Below, one piece after another: positions 1 to 8,640 of a stretch of 64,000 nucleotides of DNA. Source of the stretch: Curtobacterium sp. MR_MD2014. GTDB taxonomy: Bacteria; Actinomycetota; Actinomycetes; Actinomycetales; Microbacteriaceae. Made by a program: the position numbers and the translations under genes. The notes under the pieces were generated by a model. That model had not been told where the DNA came from. It was given only the letters and a program-made list of their open reading frames with translations, and ran no database searches. The stretch's first letter is position 1; every line of letters begins with the position of its first letter. The stretch spans positions 744,001 to 808,000 of the forward strand of contig NZ_CP009755.1 of NCBI RefSeq assembly GCF_000772085.1, read 5' to 3'.

Positions 1-1701
1 CTCGACGACCGGGACCGTCCGCCGGTTGATCGGCCAGTCCTTCTGCGGGGCGAGCGCGATCCGCCCGCCGTTGGCACCGCCGCGCTTGTCACTGTCCCGG
101 TAGGTCGACGCGGCGGAGTACGCGGTGACGACCAGGTCGGAGACCGAGGTGCCGGTCGACCGGATCGCCGCTCGGAGCGTCTCGACGTCCGCGTCGCTCA
201 GGGGCTCGCCGACCGGGTCGGGCAGCGGGTCCTGCCACAGCAGGTCGTCCGAGATCGTCGTCTCCGGACCGAGGTAGCGGTGCTTCGGCCCCATGTCGCG
301 GTGCGTCAGCTTGTACCAGGCCTTCGAGAAGGCCGTGGTGAACAGGTCGAAGTCGGCGAGGAAGCGCTCGCACACCTCGCGGTAGGCCGGGTCGACCTTG
401 AGCGCGATGTCCGAGGTCATCATCATGAGCGCGTGTGTCTCGCCGGGCACGTGGGCGTCCGGGGTGCGCGGGGCCTCGGGGTCCGCCGGGGTCCACTGCA
501 GGGCGCCCGCCGGGCTCTTGGTCTGCTCCCACTCGTGGCCGAACAGGTTCTCCAGGTAGCTGTTGTCCCAGCGGGTCGGGTCCTGGGTCCAGCTGCCCTC
601 GATGCCGTTCGTCATCGTGTCCTTGCCGTTGCCGGCACCCTTCGGGTTGTGCCACCCGAGCCCCATCGCCTCGATCGGCGCGATCTCCGGCGGCGGACCG
701 ATCTCGGCTGCGGGGACCTGGCCGTGGCTCTTGCCGAACGCGTGGCCGCCGGCGATCAGGGCGACCGTCTCCTCGTCGTTCATGGCCATCCGGCTGAAGG
801 TGATGCGGATGTCCCGCGCCGAGCCCATCGGGTCGCCGTTCGCGTACGGTCCCTCGGGGTTCACGTAGATGAGCGCCTGGTGCGAGGCAGCGAGCGGACT
901 CTGCAGGTCGTAGTCCGCGTCGCCGTTCTCGCCGTGCCACCGCTCGTCGCGCTGGACCATGTCGTCCTGGCTCTCGACGTGGTGCGGGTCCCGGACCTCC
1001 GGGCCCCACCAGGTGCCCTCGTCCGGCTCCCACGCGTCGAGTCGACCGCCGCCGAAGCCGTACGTCGGCAGACCCATGAGCTCGAGCGAGCAGTTCCCCG
1101 TGAGGACCATCAGGTCGGCCCACGAGAGCGCGTTGCCGTACTTGTGCTTGATCGGCTGGAGCAGACGTCGCGACTTGTCGGTGTTCCCGTTGTCCCACCA
1201 GCTGCTGATCGGGGCGAAGCGCTGCATCGCGGTGCCCGCTCCGCCGCGACCGTCCGCGATCCGGTAGGTCCCCGCGGCGTGCCAGGCCATCCGGATCATC
1301 TGCGGGCCGTAGTTGCCGTAGTCCGCGGGCCACCAGTCGACCGAGGTCGTGAGCAGCTGCGTGATGTCGCGCTTGAGCTCGTCGAGGTCGATCGTCGCGA
1401 AGGCCGCCGCGTAGTCGAAGTCCGCACCGAGCGGGTCGGCGTCGACGCCGTTGCGGTGCAGCAGCTCGACACGGAGCCGCTGCGGGTACCAGCCCTCGAG
1501 CGACGACGGTGCCTGACCGAACGTCCCGCCCAGGTGGTCACCACCGGCGGGCAGGGACCCGGCCATGTGGAAGCTGCAGGTGTCGGTGCCGTCGGCGTCC
1601 CGGCCGTGGGAACCGTGGAAGGACGCGCCCTGCGGGGTCGCGGTGTCGTGCTGCCCGCTGTCGTCGGTGCCGTGCGTGCCGGTCGTGCTGTCGTTGCTCA
1701 A
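1..1701 (-). CDS. katG: Catalase-peroxidase KatG (partial, C-terminus beyond window start)
   Basis: Bifunctional haem catalase-peroxidase that removes hydrogen peroxide. 567 codons are visible of a family length near 740, so the C-terminal quarter lies outside the window. The distal haem motif [11 protein letters not shown] is near residues 137-147 and the proximal histidine motif [10 protein letters not shown] near 320. The Trp (in MAWH), Tyr (in YVNPEGP) and Met (in RMAMNDEE) of the KatG covalent adduct are all present. I chose the TTG start at 1701 because AGGAG lies just upstream. No fur-type regulator is adjacent in the visible part. Family assignment is secure. Confidence 0.95.
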   Translation of the reverse strand, partial: MSNDSTTGTHGTDDSGQHDTATPQGASFHGSHGRDADGTDTCSFHMAGSLPAGGDHLGGTFGQAPSSLEGWYPQRLRVELLHRNGVDADPLGADFDYAAAFATIDLDELKRDITQLLTTSVDWWPADYGNYGPQMIRMAWHAAGTYRIADGRGGAGTAMQRFAPISSWWDNGNTDKSRRLLQPIKHKYGNALSWADLMVLTGNCSLELMGLPTYGFGGGRLDAWEPDEGTWWGPEVRDPHHVESQDDMVQRDERWHGENGDADYDLQSPLAASHQALIYVNPEGPYANGDPMGSARDIRITFSRMAMNDEETVALIAGGHAFGKSHGQVPAAEIGPPPEIAPIEAMGLGWHNPKGAGNGKDTMTNGIEGSWTQDPTRWDNSYLENLFGHEWEQTKSPAGALQWTPADPEAPRTPDAHVPGETHALMMMTSDIALKVDPAYREVCERFLADFDLFTTAFSKAWYKLTHRDMGPKHRYLGPETTISDDLLWQDPLPDPVGEPLSDADVETLRAAIRSTGTSVSDLVVTAYSAASTYRDSDKRGGANGGRIALAPQKDWPINRRTVPVVE

Positions 1702-1810
1702 CGCTGCTCCTGTTCGATGACTGTCCGCGGAACGCGGGGGACGCCCGTCACGCTCCGCCCCGAGGCTGTGAGGACGGCGGGAGCAGTGCGCATCCCGCCG
1801 GCGGGTCCGG

Positions 1811-2275
1811 TCAGCCCTTCCAGACGGACACGGCGCCGGCGTGACCGATCACGACGACCTCGACGAGCGAGCCGATGCCGGCGGCGACGAGCAGCACGGG
1901 GCCGACGATCCCCACCGCTCGTGCCAGCCCGGCGTCCGCGACCCGCGGGGCGGCGAAGCGGTGCCAGCCCCACCAGAGCGTCAGCAGCACGAACACCGCG
2001 ATCGACCACGGCAGCAGTCCGTCGGCGAGCTCGGTGTGCCGCTCGAGCAGCGCGGTCTCACGCTCGCGGTGCTCGAGCCACTCGCCGGACGAGGTCGCGA
2101 GCGGCACCGAGACCAGCGCCACCAGGGCGATGGCCGGCGCGCCGACCGCGAGCCACCGTCGGGCTGCCGGCCAGGCCGCCGTCACGATCGCGGTGAGGGC
2201 CGCGACGGGCACCGAGACCGTGGTCAGGTGCACGAGGAGCGGGTGCAGGGGGATGCCGTCGAACTGCCAGTCCAT
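1811..2275 (-). CDS. DUF2231-like four-helix membrane protein
   Basis: A 154-residue integral membrane protein with about four hydrophobic helices and the opening [15 protein letters not shown], which resembles the DUF2231 family start (His-Pro-hydrophobic-Val-His). Some members of this family may be haem or redox associated, but the biochemical role is unknown. GGAAGG upstream of the ATG acts as ribosome binding site. It lies 109 bp downstream of the katG start on the same strand and is transcribed towards katG, so co-transcription is possible. Confidence 0.75.
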   Translation of the reverse strand: MDWQFDGIPLHPLLVHLTTVSVPVAALTAIVTAAWPAARRWLAVGAPAIALVALVSVPLATSSGEWLEHRERETALLERHTELADGLLPWSIAVFVLLTLWWGWHRFAAPRVADAGLARAVGIVGPVLLVAAGIGSLVEVVVIGHAGAVSVWKG

Positions 2276-2432
2276 CGTGGCCTTCCGGATCGCGCGTCGG
2301 TGGTTCCGACGACCTGCGATCAGCCAAGCGGACCGACCGGTACCGCGCTCGCCCGGCAGGCCGGTCGACGCACTCCGCGAGCACTCGAGACCTCACACGG
2401 AGCGGCCGGAGCGCCACACCGGGACGACCCCG

Positions 2433-2627
2433 TCAGGGGCGGTGGTCGTACCGACCCGGCGGTGGGGCGAGCGGCAGCTGTCGCGGCGACTGGCCGCCGT
2501 TCCTCGCAGCGCCCACGGTCGTGAGGGAGCGGGTCACGATGCTCACCGCGGTCGCGAACCACCCGCGCCTCCGCGGATGCTCGAACGCGTCGTCACCCCA
2601 CGGTCGGTCGTCGTCCGAGTGCCCCAT
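2433..2627 (-). CDS. Small hypothetical protein, 64 aa
   Basis: A short reading frame starting MGHSDDDRPW with GGGAGGGG about 5 nt before the ATG. It has an acidic start, one amphipathic or weakly hydrophobic stretch (WFATAVSIVTRSLTTVGA, about residues 23-40) and a Pro/Arg-rich tail. I do not recognise the family. It is supported only by the ribosome binding site and by filling an otherwise empty stretch, so it could be spurious. Confidence 0.4.
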   Translation of the reverse strand: MGHSDDDRPWGDDAFEHPRRRGWFATAVSIVTRSLTTVGAARNGGQSPRQLPLAPPPGRYDHRP

Positions 2628-2765
2628 GCCGCCCCTCCCGGTGTCGGTGCTCGTGAGGCTACACGGCCGCGGCCCGCACCGGGAGGTCCGGGACCCGACC
2701 TCGCTCCGGGAACCCCGGGGGAGCGTGGGTACCGTGGCACTCCTCACACCGTGAAGGAGCACGCC

Positions 2766-2939
2766 ATGTCGGACGCACACGACCCCCGCGACACCACCAA
2801 CGACCCCGAGGGCACCGAGAAGGCCGACGGCCTCGGCGAGGACGGCACGATCCCCGCGCACCCCGAGGGCGTCGCCGCCGGCTTCGCCGGTGACGACTCG
2901 CACTTCAACCCCGAAGAGGACGACGAGACGGCGGAGTAG
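2766..2939 (+). CDS. Small acidic hypothetical protein, 57 aa
   Basis: A 57-residue, strongly acidic and Gly-rich protein with no hydrophobic segment and a predicted disordered composition, ending in EEDDETAE. GAAGGAG lies 5-6 nt before the ATG, a very good ribosome binding site. A perfect 16-bp hairpin follows 21 nt after the stop, so the gene looks like a complete small transcription unit. The function is unknown; the composition recalls small acidic stress-associated proteins, but that is only an impression. Confidence 0.7.
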   Translation: MSDAHDPRDTTNDPEGTEKADGLGEDGTIPAHPEGVAAGFAGDDSHFNPEEDDETAE

Positions 2940-2960
2940 CCGACCCGAGCACGAGACGTA

Positions 2961-2996
2961 CGGGAGGCCCGTGGCGACGCCGCCACGGGCCTCCCG
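2961..2996 (+). terminator. Perfect 16-bp hairpin (GGGAGGC family, copy 1)
   Basis: Arms 2961-2976 and 2981-2996 are exact inverted repeats around a 4-nt loop. There is no T-run, as is usual in high-GC actinobacteria. It follows the small acidic protein gene and precedes tetR. The core GGGAGGC/GCCTCCC recurs at five other intergenic places in the window. Confidence 0.7.
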
Positions 2997-3044
2997 TTGC
3001 GTCTCCGGTCGCCGCGTCGCCTGCGGGACCGGGCCGCGGATCGG

Positions 3045-3050
3045 TACCGT
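3045..3050 (+). promoter_or_regulatory. -10 element TACCGT of leaderless tetR
   Basis: TACCGT ends 7 nt before the ATG at 3058 and no Shine-Dalgarno sequence is present, suggesting transcription starts at or next to the start codon. Confidence 0.5.
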
Positions 3051-3057
3051 GTCGGGC

Positions 3058-3630
3058 ATGGCCCGCTTCACACCCCCCGCTGCCGACGCGATGCGTGCGG
3101 CCCTGCTCGCCGCCGCCCGCGACGAGTTCGCTGCGCACGGGCTGGGCGGGGCGCGGATCGAGCGCCTCGCCGCCGACGCCGGGAGCAACAAGGCGCAGGT
3201 GTTCCACTACTTCGGGGGCAAGGACGGCCTGTTCGACGCGCTGCTGACGAGCGAGCTGACGGCCGTGCACGAGGCCGCGCCGCTCGACACGGCCGACCTG
3301 GCGGCGTGGGCCGGACGCCTGCACGACGTCCTGGTCGAGCGTCCCTGGGTGCAGCGTCTCGCCACCTGGCACCGGCTCGAGCGGCCGGAGACACCGATCG
3401 AGGCGCTCGCCGAGCAGTACGCCGACGACGTCGCCGAGGTCGAGCGGGCACAGCGCGCCGGTGTGCTCCCGCGGCGCTTCCGCCCCGCGGTGCTCTACGG
3501 GCTGGTCGTCCAGCTCGCGGAGGTCTGGTCGACGCTCCGGCCCGAGGCGTCCGCTCCGGTCGCCGCGGTCGTGCCGCAGCGCCGCCGTCAGGTCGTCGTG
3601 GACGCCGTCGGAGCGCTGCTCGGCGACTGA
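3058..3630 (+). CDS. TetR/AcrR family transcriptional regulator
   Basis: A 190-residue regulator. The N-terminal helix-turn-helix (about residues 10-55) shows the family pattern, ending in KAQVFHYFGGKDGLFDALL; the C-terminal part is an all-helical ligand domain. I chose the ATG at 3058 because a -10-like TACCGT lies 7 nt upstream and there is no ribosome binding site, fitting a leaderless message. Longer frames upstream run through the hairpin and are unlikely. The 3' end overlaps the convergent araC-type gene by 43 bp. No target gene is obvious. Confidence 0.9.
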   Translation: MARFTPPAADAMRAALLAAARDEFAAHGLGGARIERLAADAGSNKAQVFHYFGGKDGLFDALLTSELTAVHEAAPLDTADLAAWAGRLHDVLVERPWVQRLATWHRLERPETPIEALAEQYADDVAEVERAQRAGVLPRRFRPAVLYGLVVQLAEVWSTLRPEASAPVAAVVPQRRRQVVVDAVGALLGD

Positions 3631-4595
3631 CCGGTGTCCCGTCGGGCCCTGCGGTGCAACGTGTCCGAGGGGCGCTCGCCGAAGGCGCCGGCGTAGGTCC
3701 CCGCGAACCGGCCGAGGTGTGCGAACCCCCACGCCTGCGCCACCTCGGAGACCGTGGTGGTGGTCGGGTCCCCGGCCTCGAGCGCGGCACGGACCCGGTG
3801 CAGTCGCACGTCGCGCAGGAACTGCATCGGGCTCGCGGCTCCGACGCGGTGGAACGCCGCCTGCAGCCCGCGGGCGCTGAGCCCGGTGGCGCGACAGACG
3901 TCGGCAGTGGTGAGCGGGCGGTGCGCGTTCGCGGCGATCCACTCCTGCGCGACCCGCACCGATCCCCGTCCTGCGGCCGTGACGCCGGACGCAGCGGTCA
4001 CGTCGAACGCCCCGATGACGGCCTCGGCGACGCGACGGTGCTGCACCGAGCGGACGACGGGGTCGGCGCCCGGGTCCCACAGGGTCGTGGCGGCGCCCGC
4101 GATGGTCCGCCGCAGTGCGGGGAGCGCGTCCGGGTCGGCCTCCGCGCGCAGGTCCAGCGGGCCGGGGAGGTCACCGCGGACCGCAGCCGAGACGGACTCG
4201 AGGAAGGCGCCGTCGAAGCGGATCACGTGCTGGACCGCGGGGGCGGCGTCGAAGGTGAACGGGCGTCCTGCCGGGTACATCACGGGGACGTTCGGCCGCA
4301 TGGTGATCCGGTCACGGCGGTCGGTGTCGAGGACCATGCCCGGCCCGGTCGCCCACGCCAGGGTGTACTGGCGCCCCGGGTTGATCGTGCCCCAGCGGTG
4401 CGCCGCGACCGCTGACGTCGCGGTGGTCACCTGGTCGTCGCCGACCGCGCGGTACCGGTACGAGAACCCCTCGGAGACCGCCTGTCCGATGTTGATGTCG
4501 TGACTGCTGCAGACGCCCTCGAACAGCTCCACGGCGTCGTCGACCGCTGCGCCGTGCTGTTCGGTGGCGGTGGGGGTGCGGAGATCGGTTCGCAT
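3588..4595 (-). CDS. AraC family transcriptional regulator
   Basis: A 335-residue regulator with an N-terminal ligand or dimerisation domain (about residues 1-200) and a C-terminal AraC-type double helix-turn-helix (about 215-315), with ATGLSARGLQAAFHRV as first helix pair and VSEVAQAWGFAHLGRFAGTY as second. A promoter and about 100 nt of leader carrying an octamer repeat lie upstream. The nearest possible ribosome binding site (GAGGAGG) is some 17 nt from the ATG, which is far, so the start is a little uncertain. The neighbouring esterase gene makes sugar-responsive control conceivable but unproven. Confidence 0.9.
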   Translation of the reverse strand: MRTDLRTPTATEQHGAAVDDAVELFEGVCSSHDINIGQAVSEGFSYRYRAVGDDQVTTATSAVAAHRWGTINPGRQYTLAWATGPGMVLDTDRRDRITMRPNVPVMYPAGRPFTFDAAPAVQHVIRFDGAFLESVSAAVRGDLPGPLDLRAEADPDALPALRRTIAGAATTLWDPGADPVVRSVQHRRVAEAVIGAFDVTAASGVTAAGRGSVRVAQEWIAANAHRPLTTADVCRATGLSARGLQAAFHRVGAASPMQFLRDVRLHRVRAALEAGDPTTTTVSEVAQAWGFAHLGRFAGTYAGAFGERPSDTLHRRARRDTGQSPSSAPTASTTT

Positions 4596-4650
4596 GCGCG
4601 CACCAGTCTGCGCCTCCTCGCCGAGGACCAGTGGTGCAGTGCGCGTCGCG

Positions 4651-4703
4651 GCGTTCCGGCGTTGCGGCGTTGCGGCGTTGCGGCGTTGCGGCGTTGCGGC
4701 GTT
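4651..4703. repeat. Octamer tandem repeat GCGTTGCG, about 6.6 copies
   Basis: Six full 8-bp units, the first with one mismatch (GCGTTCCG), and a partial unit GCGTT. The array lies between the predicted araC promoter and the araC start codon, that is, in the 5' leader of the AraC gene. Confidence 0.9.
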
Positions 4704-4705
4704 AA

Positions 4706-4734
4706 ATTTATCGTCGCCGGTCCGACGTTGTTAA
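4706..4734 (-). promoter_or_regulatory. Sigma-70-like promoter of the AraC gene
   Basis: Read on the minus strand: TTAACA (4734-4729), 17-nt spacer, ATAAAT (4711-4706). This is a rare AT-rich patch in a GC-rich window. It would give a transcript starting near 4699 with about 100 nt of leader. Confidence 0.6.
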
Positions 4735-4747
4735 CTTTAACTGCGGG

Positions 4748-5737
4748 TCAGCCGAGGTGCCGAGCGAGGAACGCGGCCTGCCGCTCCCAGTGCCGGTGGC
4801 CGCCGCCCTCGTGGCCGTTGTAGGGGTAGACCTCGATGTGCTTGTCGGTCGACGCGAGCGCGTTGTACGCAGCGAAGGTCGTGCGCGGCGGGACCACGTC
4901 GTCCATGAGGGCGACCGAGAACAGCGCCGGGGCCGTGATGCCTGCGGCCAGGTTCACGCCGTCGAAGTACGCCGCGGTGTCCCACACGGTGTCGACCGCG
5001 TCCCGGTGCACGGAGAGGTACTGGGCGAGCTCGAGGTAGGGGCCGCCGGTCGCGACGTCGGTGCCGTGCTCCCAGTCGGACAGGAACGCGACGTCGGGCA
5101 GCACGGCGACGAGCGGCGCGGTGTGTGCCTCGACCAGGGCGGCCGCCGCGATCGCGATGCCCCCGCCCTGGCTGCCGCCGGTCAGTGCGATGCGGTCCCG
5201 GTCGACGCCCGGCAGTGTCCGCACGGCGTCGACGAGTCGGACGGCGTCCGTGTAGACCCGCCGGTAGTAGTGCTCGGCGGGCGAGGCGATGCCGCTCGCC
5301 ATCCACCCGCCACCGTTCGGGCCGGACCCGTGCGGGTCGGGGGTGTCGCCGCCGGTTCCCCAGCCGCTGCCCTGCCCGCGGGTGTCCATCACGACGTGCA
5401 CGTACCCGGCGAGCGCCCACGCGACCCGCTCGCCGGGCAGCCCGCGACCACCGCCGTAGCCGATGAACTCGACCACGGCGGGCAGGTCGCCCGTCGAGTC
5501 CGCCGGCCGCGAGACCCAGGCGCGGACGGGGTCGCCGCCGAAGCCCGGGAACGTCAGGTCCTGCACGTCGAGCGCCGTGACCGGCGTGGTGGCGGGGACG
5601 AGCACGGGCTCGGTCCCGGCGCCGGCCGCCCGCGCCTCGGCGACGGTGGCGGTCCAGAAGGCGTCGAGGTCGTCGGGCCGCCGCACGGTCGGGCGGTAGG
5701 CGCGCAGCTGGTCGAGGGGCAGGTCGGTGAGCGGCAT
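4748..5737 (-). CDS. Acetyl-xylan esterase / cephalosporin-C deacetylase family (CE7)
   Basis: A 329-residue alpha/beta hydrolase of carbohydrate esterase family 7, which removes acetyl groups from xylo-oligosaccharides. The nucleophile motif GGSQGGG is near residues 185-191, an RGQG oxyanion-region motif follows VVMDT, the catalytic Asp is in LMDDVVPP and the His in NGHEGG. There is no signal peptide, so it probably acts on imported oligosaccharides in the cytoplasm. GAGGA precedes the ATG. It lies downstream of xylAB on the same strand, separated by a hairpin, which fits a role in xylan use. Confidence 0.92.
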   Translation of the reverse strand: MPLTDLPLDQLRAYRPTVRRPDDLDAFWTATVAEARAAGAGTEPVLVPATTPVTALDVQDLTFPGFGGDPVRAWVSRPADSTGDLPAVVEFIGYGGGRGLPGERVAWALAGYVHVVMDTRGQGSGWGTGGDTPDPHGSGPNGGGWMASGIASPAEHYYRRVYTDAVRLVDAVRTLPGVDRDRIALTGGSQGGGIAIAAAALVEAHTAPLVAVLPDVAFLSDWEHGTDVATGGPYLELAQYLSVHRDAVDTVWDTAAYFDGVNLAAGITAPALFSVALMDDVVPPRTTFAAYNALASTDKHIEVYPYNGHEGGGHRHWERQAAFLARHLG

Positions 5738-5783
5738 GGGGTCCTCGCTGGTGGTGGGTCGTTCCGGGTGTCCCTGGTCGGAA

Positions 5784-5822
5784 CGGGCGTACCTGGTCGG
5801 GAGTTCCGACCGGGTACGCCCG
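5784..5822 (-). terminator. 17-bp hairpin after xylB
   Basis: Arms 5784-5800 and 5806-5822 pair over 17 positions with one G-T wobble around a 5-nt loop. It lies between the xylB stop and the esterase start, so it may terminate xylAB or stabilise its 3' end. Confidence 0.6.
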
Positions 5823-5851
5823 ATTCCACCAGGTGGACGCGCCTCAGCGCA

Positions 5852-7357
5852 TCAGCGCGCGGCGGCGCGGTACTGCTCGAGCACCTCGGGGTGCGGGTCC
5901 GCGGGCACCACCGTCGCGGCGACCTCCCACGACGGCAGGCTCCCGGTCAGCACCCACGCGGCCTGTCGAGCGGCACCCGAGGCGACGTACTCGCCCGGTT
6001 CCGGGATCGACACGTCGCGGCCGAACACCTGCGCGGCGACGGCCCGGACGGCCTCGTTCCGTGCGGCGCCGCCGATCAGCAGCAGCCGCGACACCTGCAC
6101 GCCGGTGGCCTCGACCGCGGCGAGGCCGTCGGCCAGGGCGCAGAGCATGCCCTCGACGGCGGCGCGGGCGAGGTGCGCCCGGTCGGTCGTCGCGGGCGTC
6201 ATGCCCACGAGCGAGGCGGTGGCGTCCGGTCGGTTCGGGGTGCGCTCGCCGACGAAGTACGGCACGAGCACGAGCCCGCCCGCCCCTGCCGGCGCCTGCA
6301 GCGCCAGCTCGCCGAGCTCGCCGTGGTCGACGGAGAGGAGTCCGCCGATCACCTCGAGCACGCGGGCCGCGTTGAGCGTGGTGACGATCGGGAGGCGCGA
6401 CCCGGTCCCGTCGGCGAAGCCCGCCACGGTCCCGCTCGGGTCCGTCACCTCGGTGTCGGTGACGCCGAAGACGGTCCCGCTGGTCCCGAGGGACACCGCG
6501 ACGTCACCCGGGCCGAGCCCGAGGCCGAGCGCTGCCCCGGCGTTGTCGCCGAGCCCCGGGCCGACGACGAGACCGGCGCGGGCGACGGCGCCGCCCGGCA
6601 GCTCGACGTCGGACGCCAGGGTGCCCATCGCCTCGTCGGGCGCCACGACCCGCGGCACCACGACCGGGCCGTCGCCGTCGGCGTGCGCGTCGCCGTCGTG
6701 CGGTCCGGCAGCGACCCGCGAGGGACGCCCGAGCGCCTGCTCGAACAGCTCCGCGTCGTACTCCCGGCGCACCGGGTCCCAGTAGCCGGTGCCGCTGGCG
6801 TCCGAACCGTCGGTCGCCAGCGCGTCGAGGTCCGGCCCGAGCGGGCTCTCGTCGGCGGGGCCGTACCCGCGCAGTCGCCACGACAGCCAGTCGTGGGGGA
6901 GCGCGACGGCGGCGACGCGCGCCGCGTTGTCGGGCTCCGCGTCGCGGAGCCACCGCAGCTTGGTGCCGGTGAACGACGCCACCGGGACCAGACCCGTCCG
7001 GGCGACCCATGCCTCCCGGCCGAGCTCCTCGACCATCTGCGCGGCCGCGTCGGCGCTGCGGACGTCGTTCCACAGGAGTGCGTCGCGGACCACGTGACCG
7101 TCGGCATCGAGCGCGACCATGCCGTGCTGCTGCCCGGCGATCGCGACGGCGGCGACGTCGTCGAACCCGCCGGCGTCCGCGATCGCGGTGCCGAGCGCGT
7201 CCCACCAGTGGCGGGGGTCGACGGAGGTGCCGTCCGGGTGGGACGCGCGCCCCTCCCGGACGACCGCACCGGTCGCCGCGTCACGGACCGTGACCTTGCA
7301 GGACTGGGTCGAGGAGTCGACCCCTGCGACCAGCCGACGCTCGACGACGTCAGCCAC
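5852..7357 (-). CDS. xylB: Xylulokinase
   Basis: FGGY-family kinase of 501 residues that phosphorylates D-xylulose to xylulose-5-phosphate. The N-terminal phosphate-binding motif [11 protein letters not shown], the substrate-region motifs GQQHGMV and LWNDVRS, and the C-terminal ATP-region motif [12 protein letters not shown] are all present, and the length is normal. I set the start at GTG 7357, whose codons overlap the xylA stop by 8 nt (translational coupling); a longer in-frame extension would lie wholly inside xylA. It forms an operon with xylA. Confidence 0.95.
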   Translation of the reverse strand: MADVVERRLVAGVDSSTQSCKVTVRDAATGAVVREGRASHPDGTSVDPRHWWDALGTAIADAGGFDDVAAVAIAGQQHGMVALDADGHVVRDALLWNDVRSADAAAQMVEELGREAWVARTGLVPVASFTGTKLRWLRDAEPDNAARVAAVALPHDWLSWRLRGYGPADESPLGPDLDALATDGSDASGTGYWDPVRREYDAELFEQALGRPSRVAAGPHDGDAHADGDGPVVVPRVVAPDEAMGTLASDVELPGGAVARAGLVVGPGLGDNAGAALGLGLGPGDVAVSLGTSGTVFGVTDTEVTDPSGTVAGFADGTGSRLPIVTTLNAARVLEVIGGLLSVDHGELGELALQAPAGAGGLVLVPYFVGERTPNRPDATASLVGMTPATTDRAHLARAAVEGMLCALADGLAAVEATGVQVSRLLLIGGAARNEAVRAVAAQVFGRDVSIPEPGEYVASGAARQAAWVLTGSLPSWEVAATVVPADPHPEVLEQYRAAAR

Positions 7358-8543
7358 GAGCGCCCATGAGGTGCTCGATCGCGAGCTGCTGCAGGCGCAC
7401 GAAGCCGAAGCCCTTGCCGCCGAAGTACGCGTCGGCGTCGAAGTCCTCGTAGGCCGAGCGGTCGGCGAGGAAGTCGTCGTACGACTCACCGCTGTTCAGC
7501 GTCGGCGTCGAGAGCTCGTCGACCTTCGCGGCGGACAGGGCCTCCTGCACCTCGGGGTCGGCGCGGAACGCCTGGGCGCGCTCCTTGAGGAGCAGGTACA
7601 TGCGCATGTTCGCCTGCGCCGAGTCCCAGACGCCGGTGATGTCCTCGGTGCGGCTCGGCTTGTAGTCGAAGTGGCGGGGGCCGTCGTACGCCTGGCCGCC
7701 CTGCGGGGCACCGTGCTCGAGCAGGTCGACGAGCGAGAAGGCGTTCTGCAGGTCGCCGTGGCCGAACACGAGGTCCTGGTCGTACTTGATGCCGCGCTGC
7801 CCGTTGAGGTCGATGTGGAAGAGCTTGCCCTGGTAGAGCGCCTGGGCGATGCCGGCCGTGAAGTTCAGGCCCGCCATCTGCTCGTGGCCGACCTCCGGGT
7901 TGATGCCGAAGAGCTCCGGACGCTCGAGCGTCTCGGTGAAGGCGATCGCGTGACCGAGGGTCGGCAGCAGGATGTCGCCACGGGGCTCGTTCGGCTTCGG
8001 CTCGATGGCGAAGCGGATGTCGTAGCCCTTGTCGGTGACGTACTGGGCGAGCAGGTTCACGGCCTCGCGGTAGCGCTCGAGGGCGGCCTGCACGTCCTTG
8101 GCGGAGTCGTACTCCGAGCCCTCGCGGCCACCCCACATGACGAACGTCTTCGCGCCGAGCTCGGCGGCCAGGTCGAGGTTGCGGAGCACCTTGCGGAGGG
8201 CGAAGCGACGGACGTTCCGGTCGTTCGAGGTGAATCCGCCGTCCTTGAAGACGGGCGCCGAGAACAGGTTCGTCGTGACCATCGGCACGATGATGCCGGT
8301 GGAGTCGAGCGCGCCCTTGAGGCGGTCGATCTGCGCCTGGCGCTCGGCGTCGGTCGAGCCGAACGCGAACAGGTCGTCGTCGTGGAAGGTCAGGCCGTAG
8401 GCACCGAGCTCGTCGAGCTTCTCGACCGCCTCGACCACGTCCAGCGCGGGACGGGTCGGGCCGCCGAACGGGTCGGAGCCGTTGTAGCCGATGGTCCAGA
8501 GACCGAAGGAGAACTTGTCGTCGCGGGTGGGCGTCGTTGCCAT
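7350..8543 (-). CDS. xylA: Xylose isomerase
   Basis: 397-residue TIM-barrel metalloenzyme that interconverts D-xylose and D-xylulose. It has the actinobacterial-type start ([17 protein letters not shown]), the catalytic His region FHDDDL, the metal-ligand motif IEPKPNEP, the second ligand region [12 protein letters not shown], and [15 protein letters not shown]. Full length. It is the first gene of the minus-strand xylAB operon and diverges from the Gfo/Idh operon across a 97-bp region containing an ATGTTG-N7-CAACAT palindrome. Confidence 0.98.
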   Translation of the reverse strand: MATTPTRDDKFSFGLWTIGYNGSDPFGGPTRPALDVVEAVEKLDELGAYGLTFHDDDLFAFGSTDAERQAQIDRLKGALDSTGIIVPMVTTNLFSAPVFKDGGFTSNDRNVRRFALRKVLRNLDLAAELGAKTFVMWGGREGSEYDSAKDVQAALERYREAVNLLAQYVTDKGYDIRFAIEPKPNEPRGDILLPTLGHAIAFTETLERPELFGINPEVGHEQMAGLNFTAGIAQALYQGKLFHIDLNGQRGIKYDQDLVFGHGDLQNAFSLVDLLEHGAPQGGQAYDGPRHFDYKPSRTEDITGVWDSAQANMRMYLLLKERAQAFRADPEVQEALSAAKVDELSTPTLNSGESYDDFLADRSAYEDFDADAYFGGKGFGFVRLQQLAIEHLMGARG

Positions 8544-8572
8544 GGTGGATCACCGTTCGTCGTCGAAACAAA

Positions 8573-8591
8573 ATGTTGCCGCGCCCAACAT
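8573..8591. promoter_or_regulatory. Candidate xylose operator, ATGTTG-N7-CAACAT
   Basis: Inverted repeat of 6-bp arms (8573-8578 and 8586-8591) in the divergent region between xylA and the Gfo/Idh operon. A plus-strand promoter can be drawn through it: TTGCCG at 8576-8581, 16-nt spacer, TAGGGT at 8598-8603. The TTG...CAA shape is like ROK/XylR operators, and a ROK repressor gene lies at 12911. Confidence 0.55.
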
Positions 8592-8640
8592 AAGCGGTAG
8601 GGTGGATCCTGGCAACACCGGATCGCAAAGGAGCGAGTGG

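Noticed and set aside
5852..7489. Longer xylB starting at 7489
   Set aside because: The extra 44 codons lie inside xylA in another frame and encode Ser/Thr/Arg-rich sequence unlike any xylulokinase; GTG 7357 overlapping the xylA stop gives the family N-terminus.
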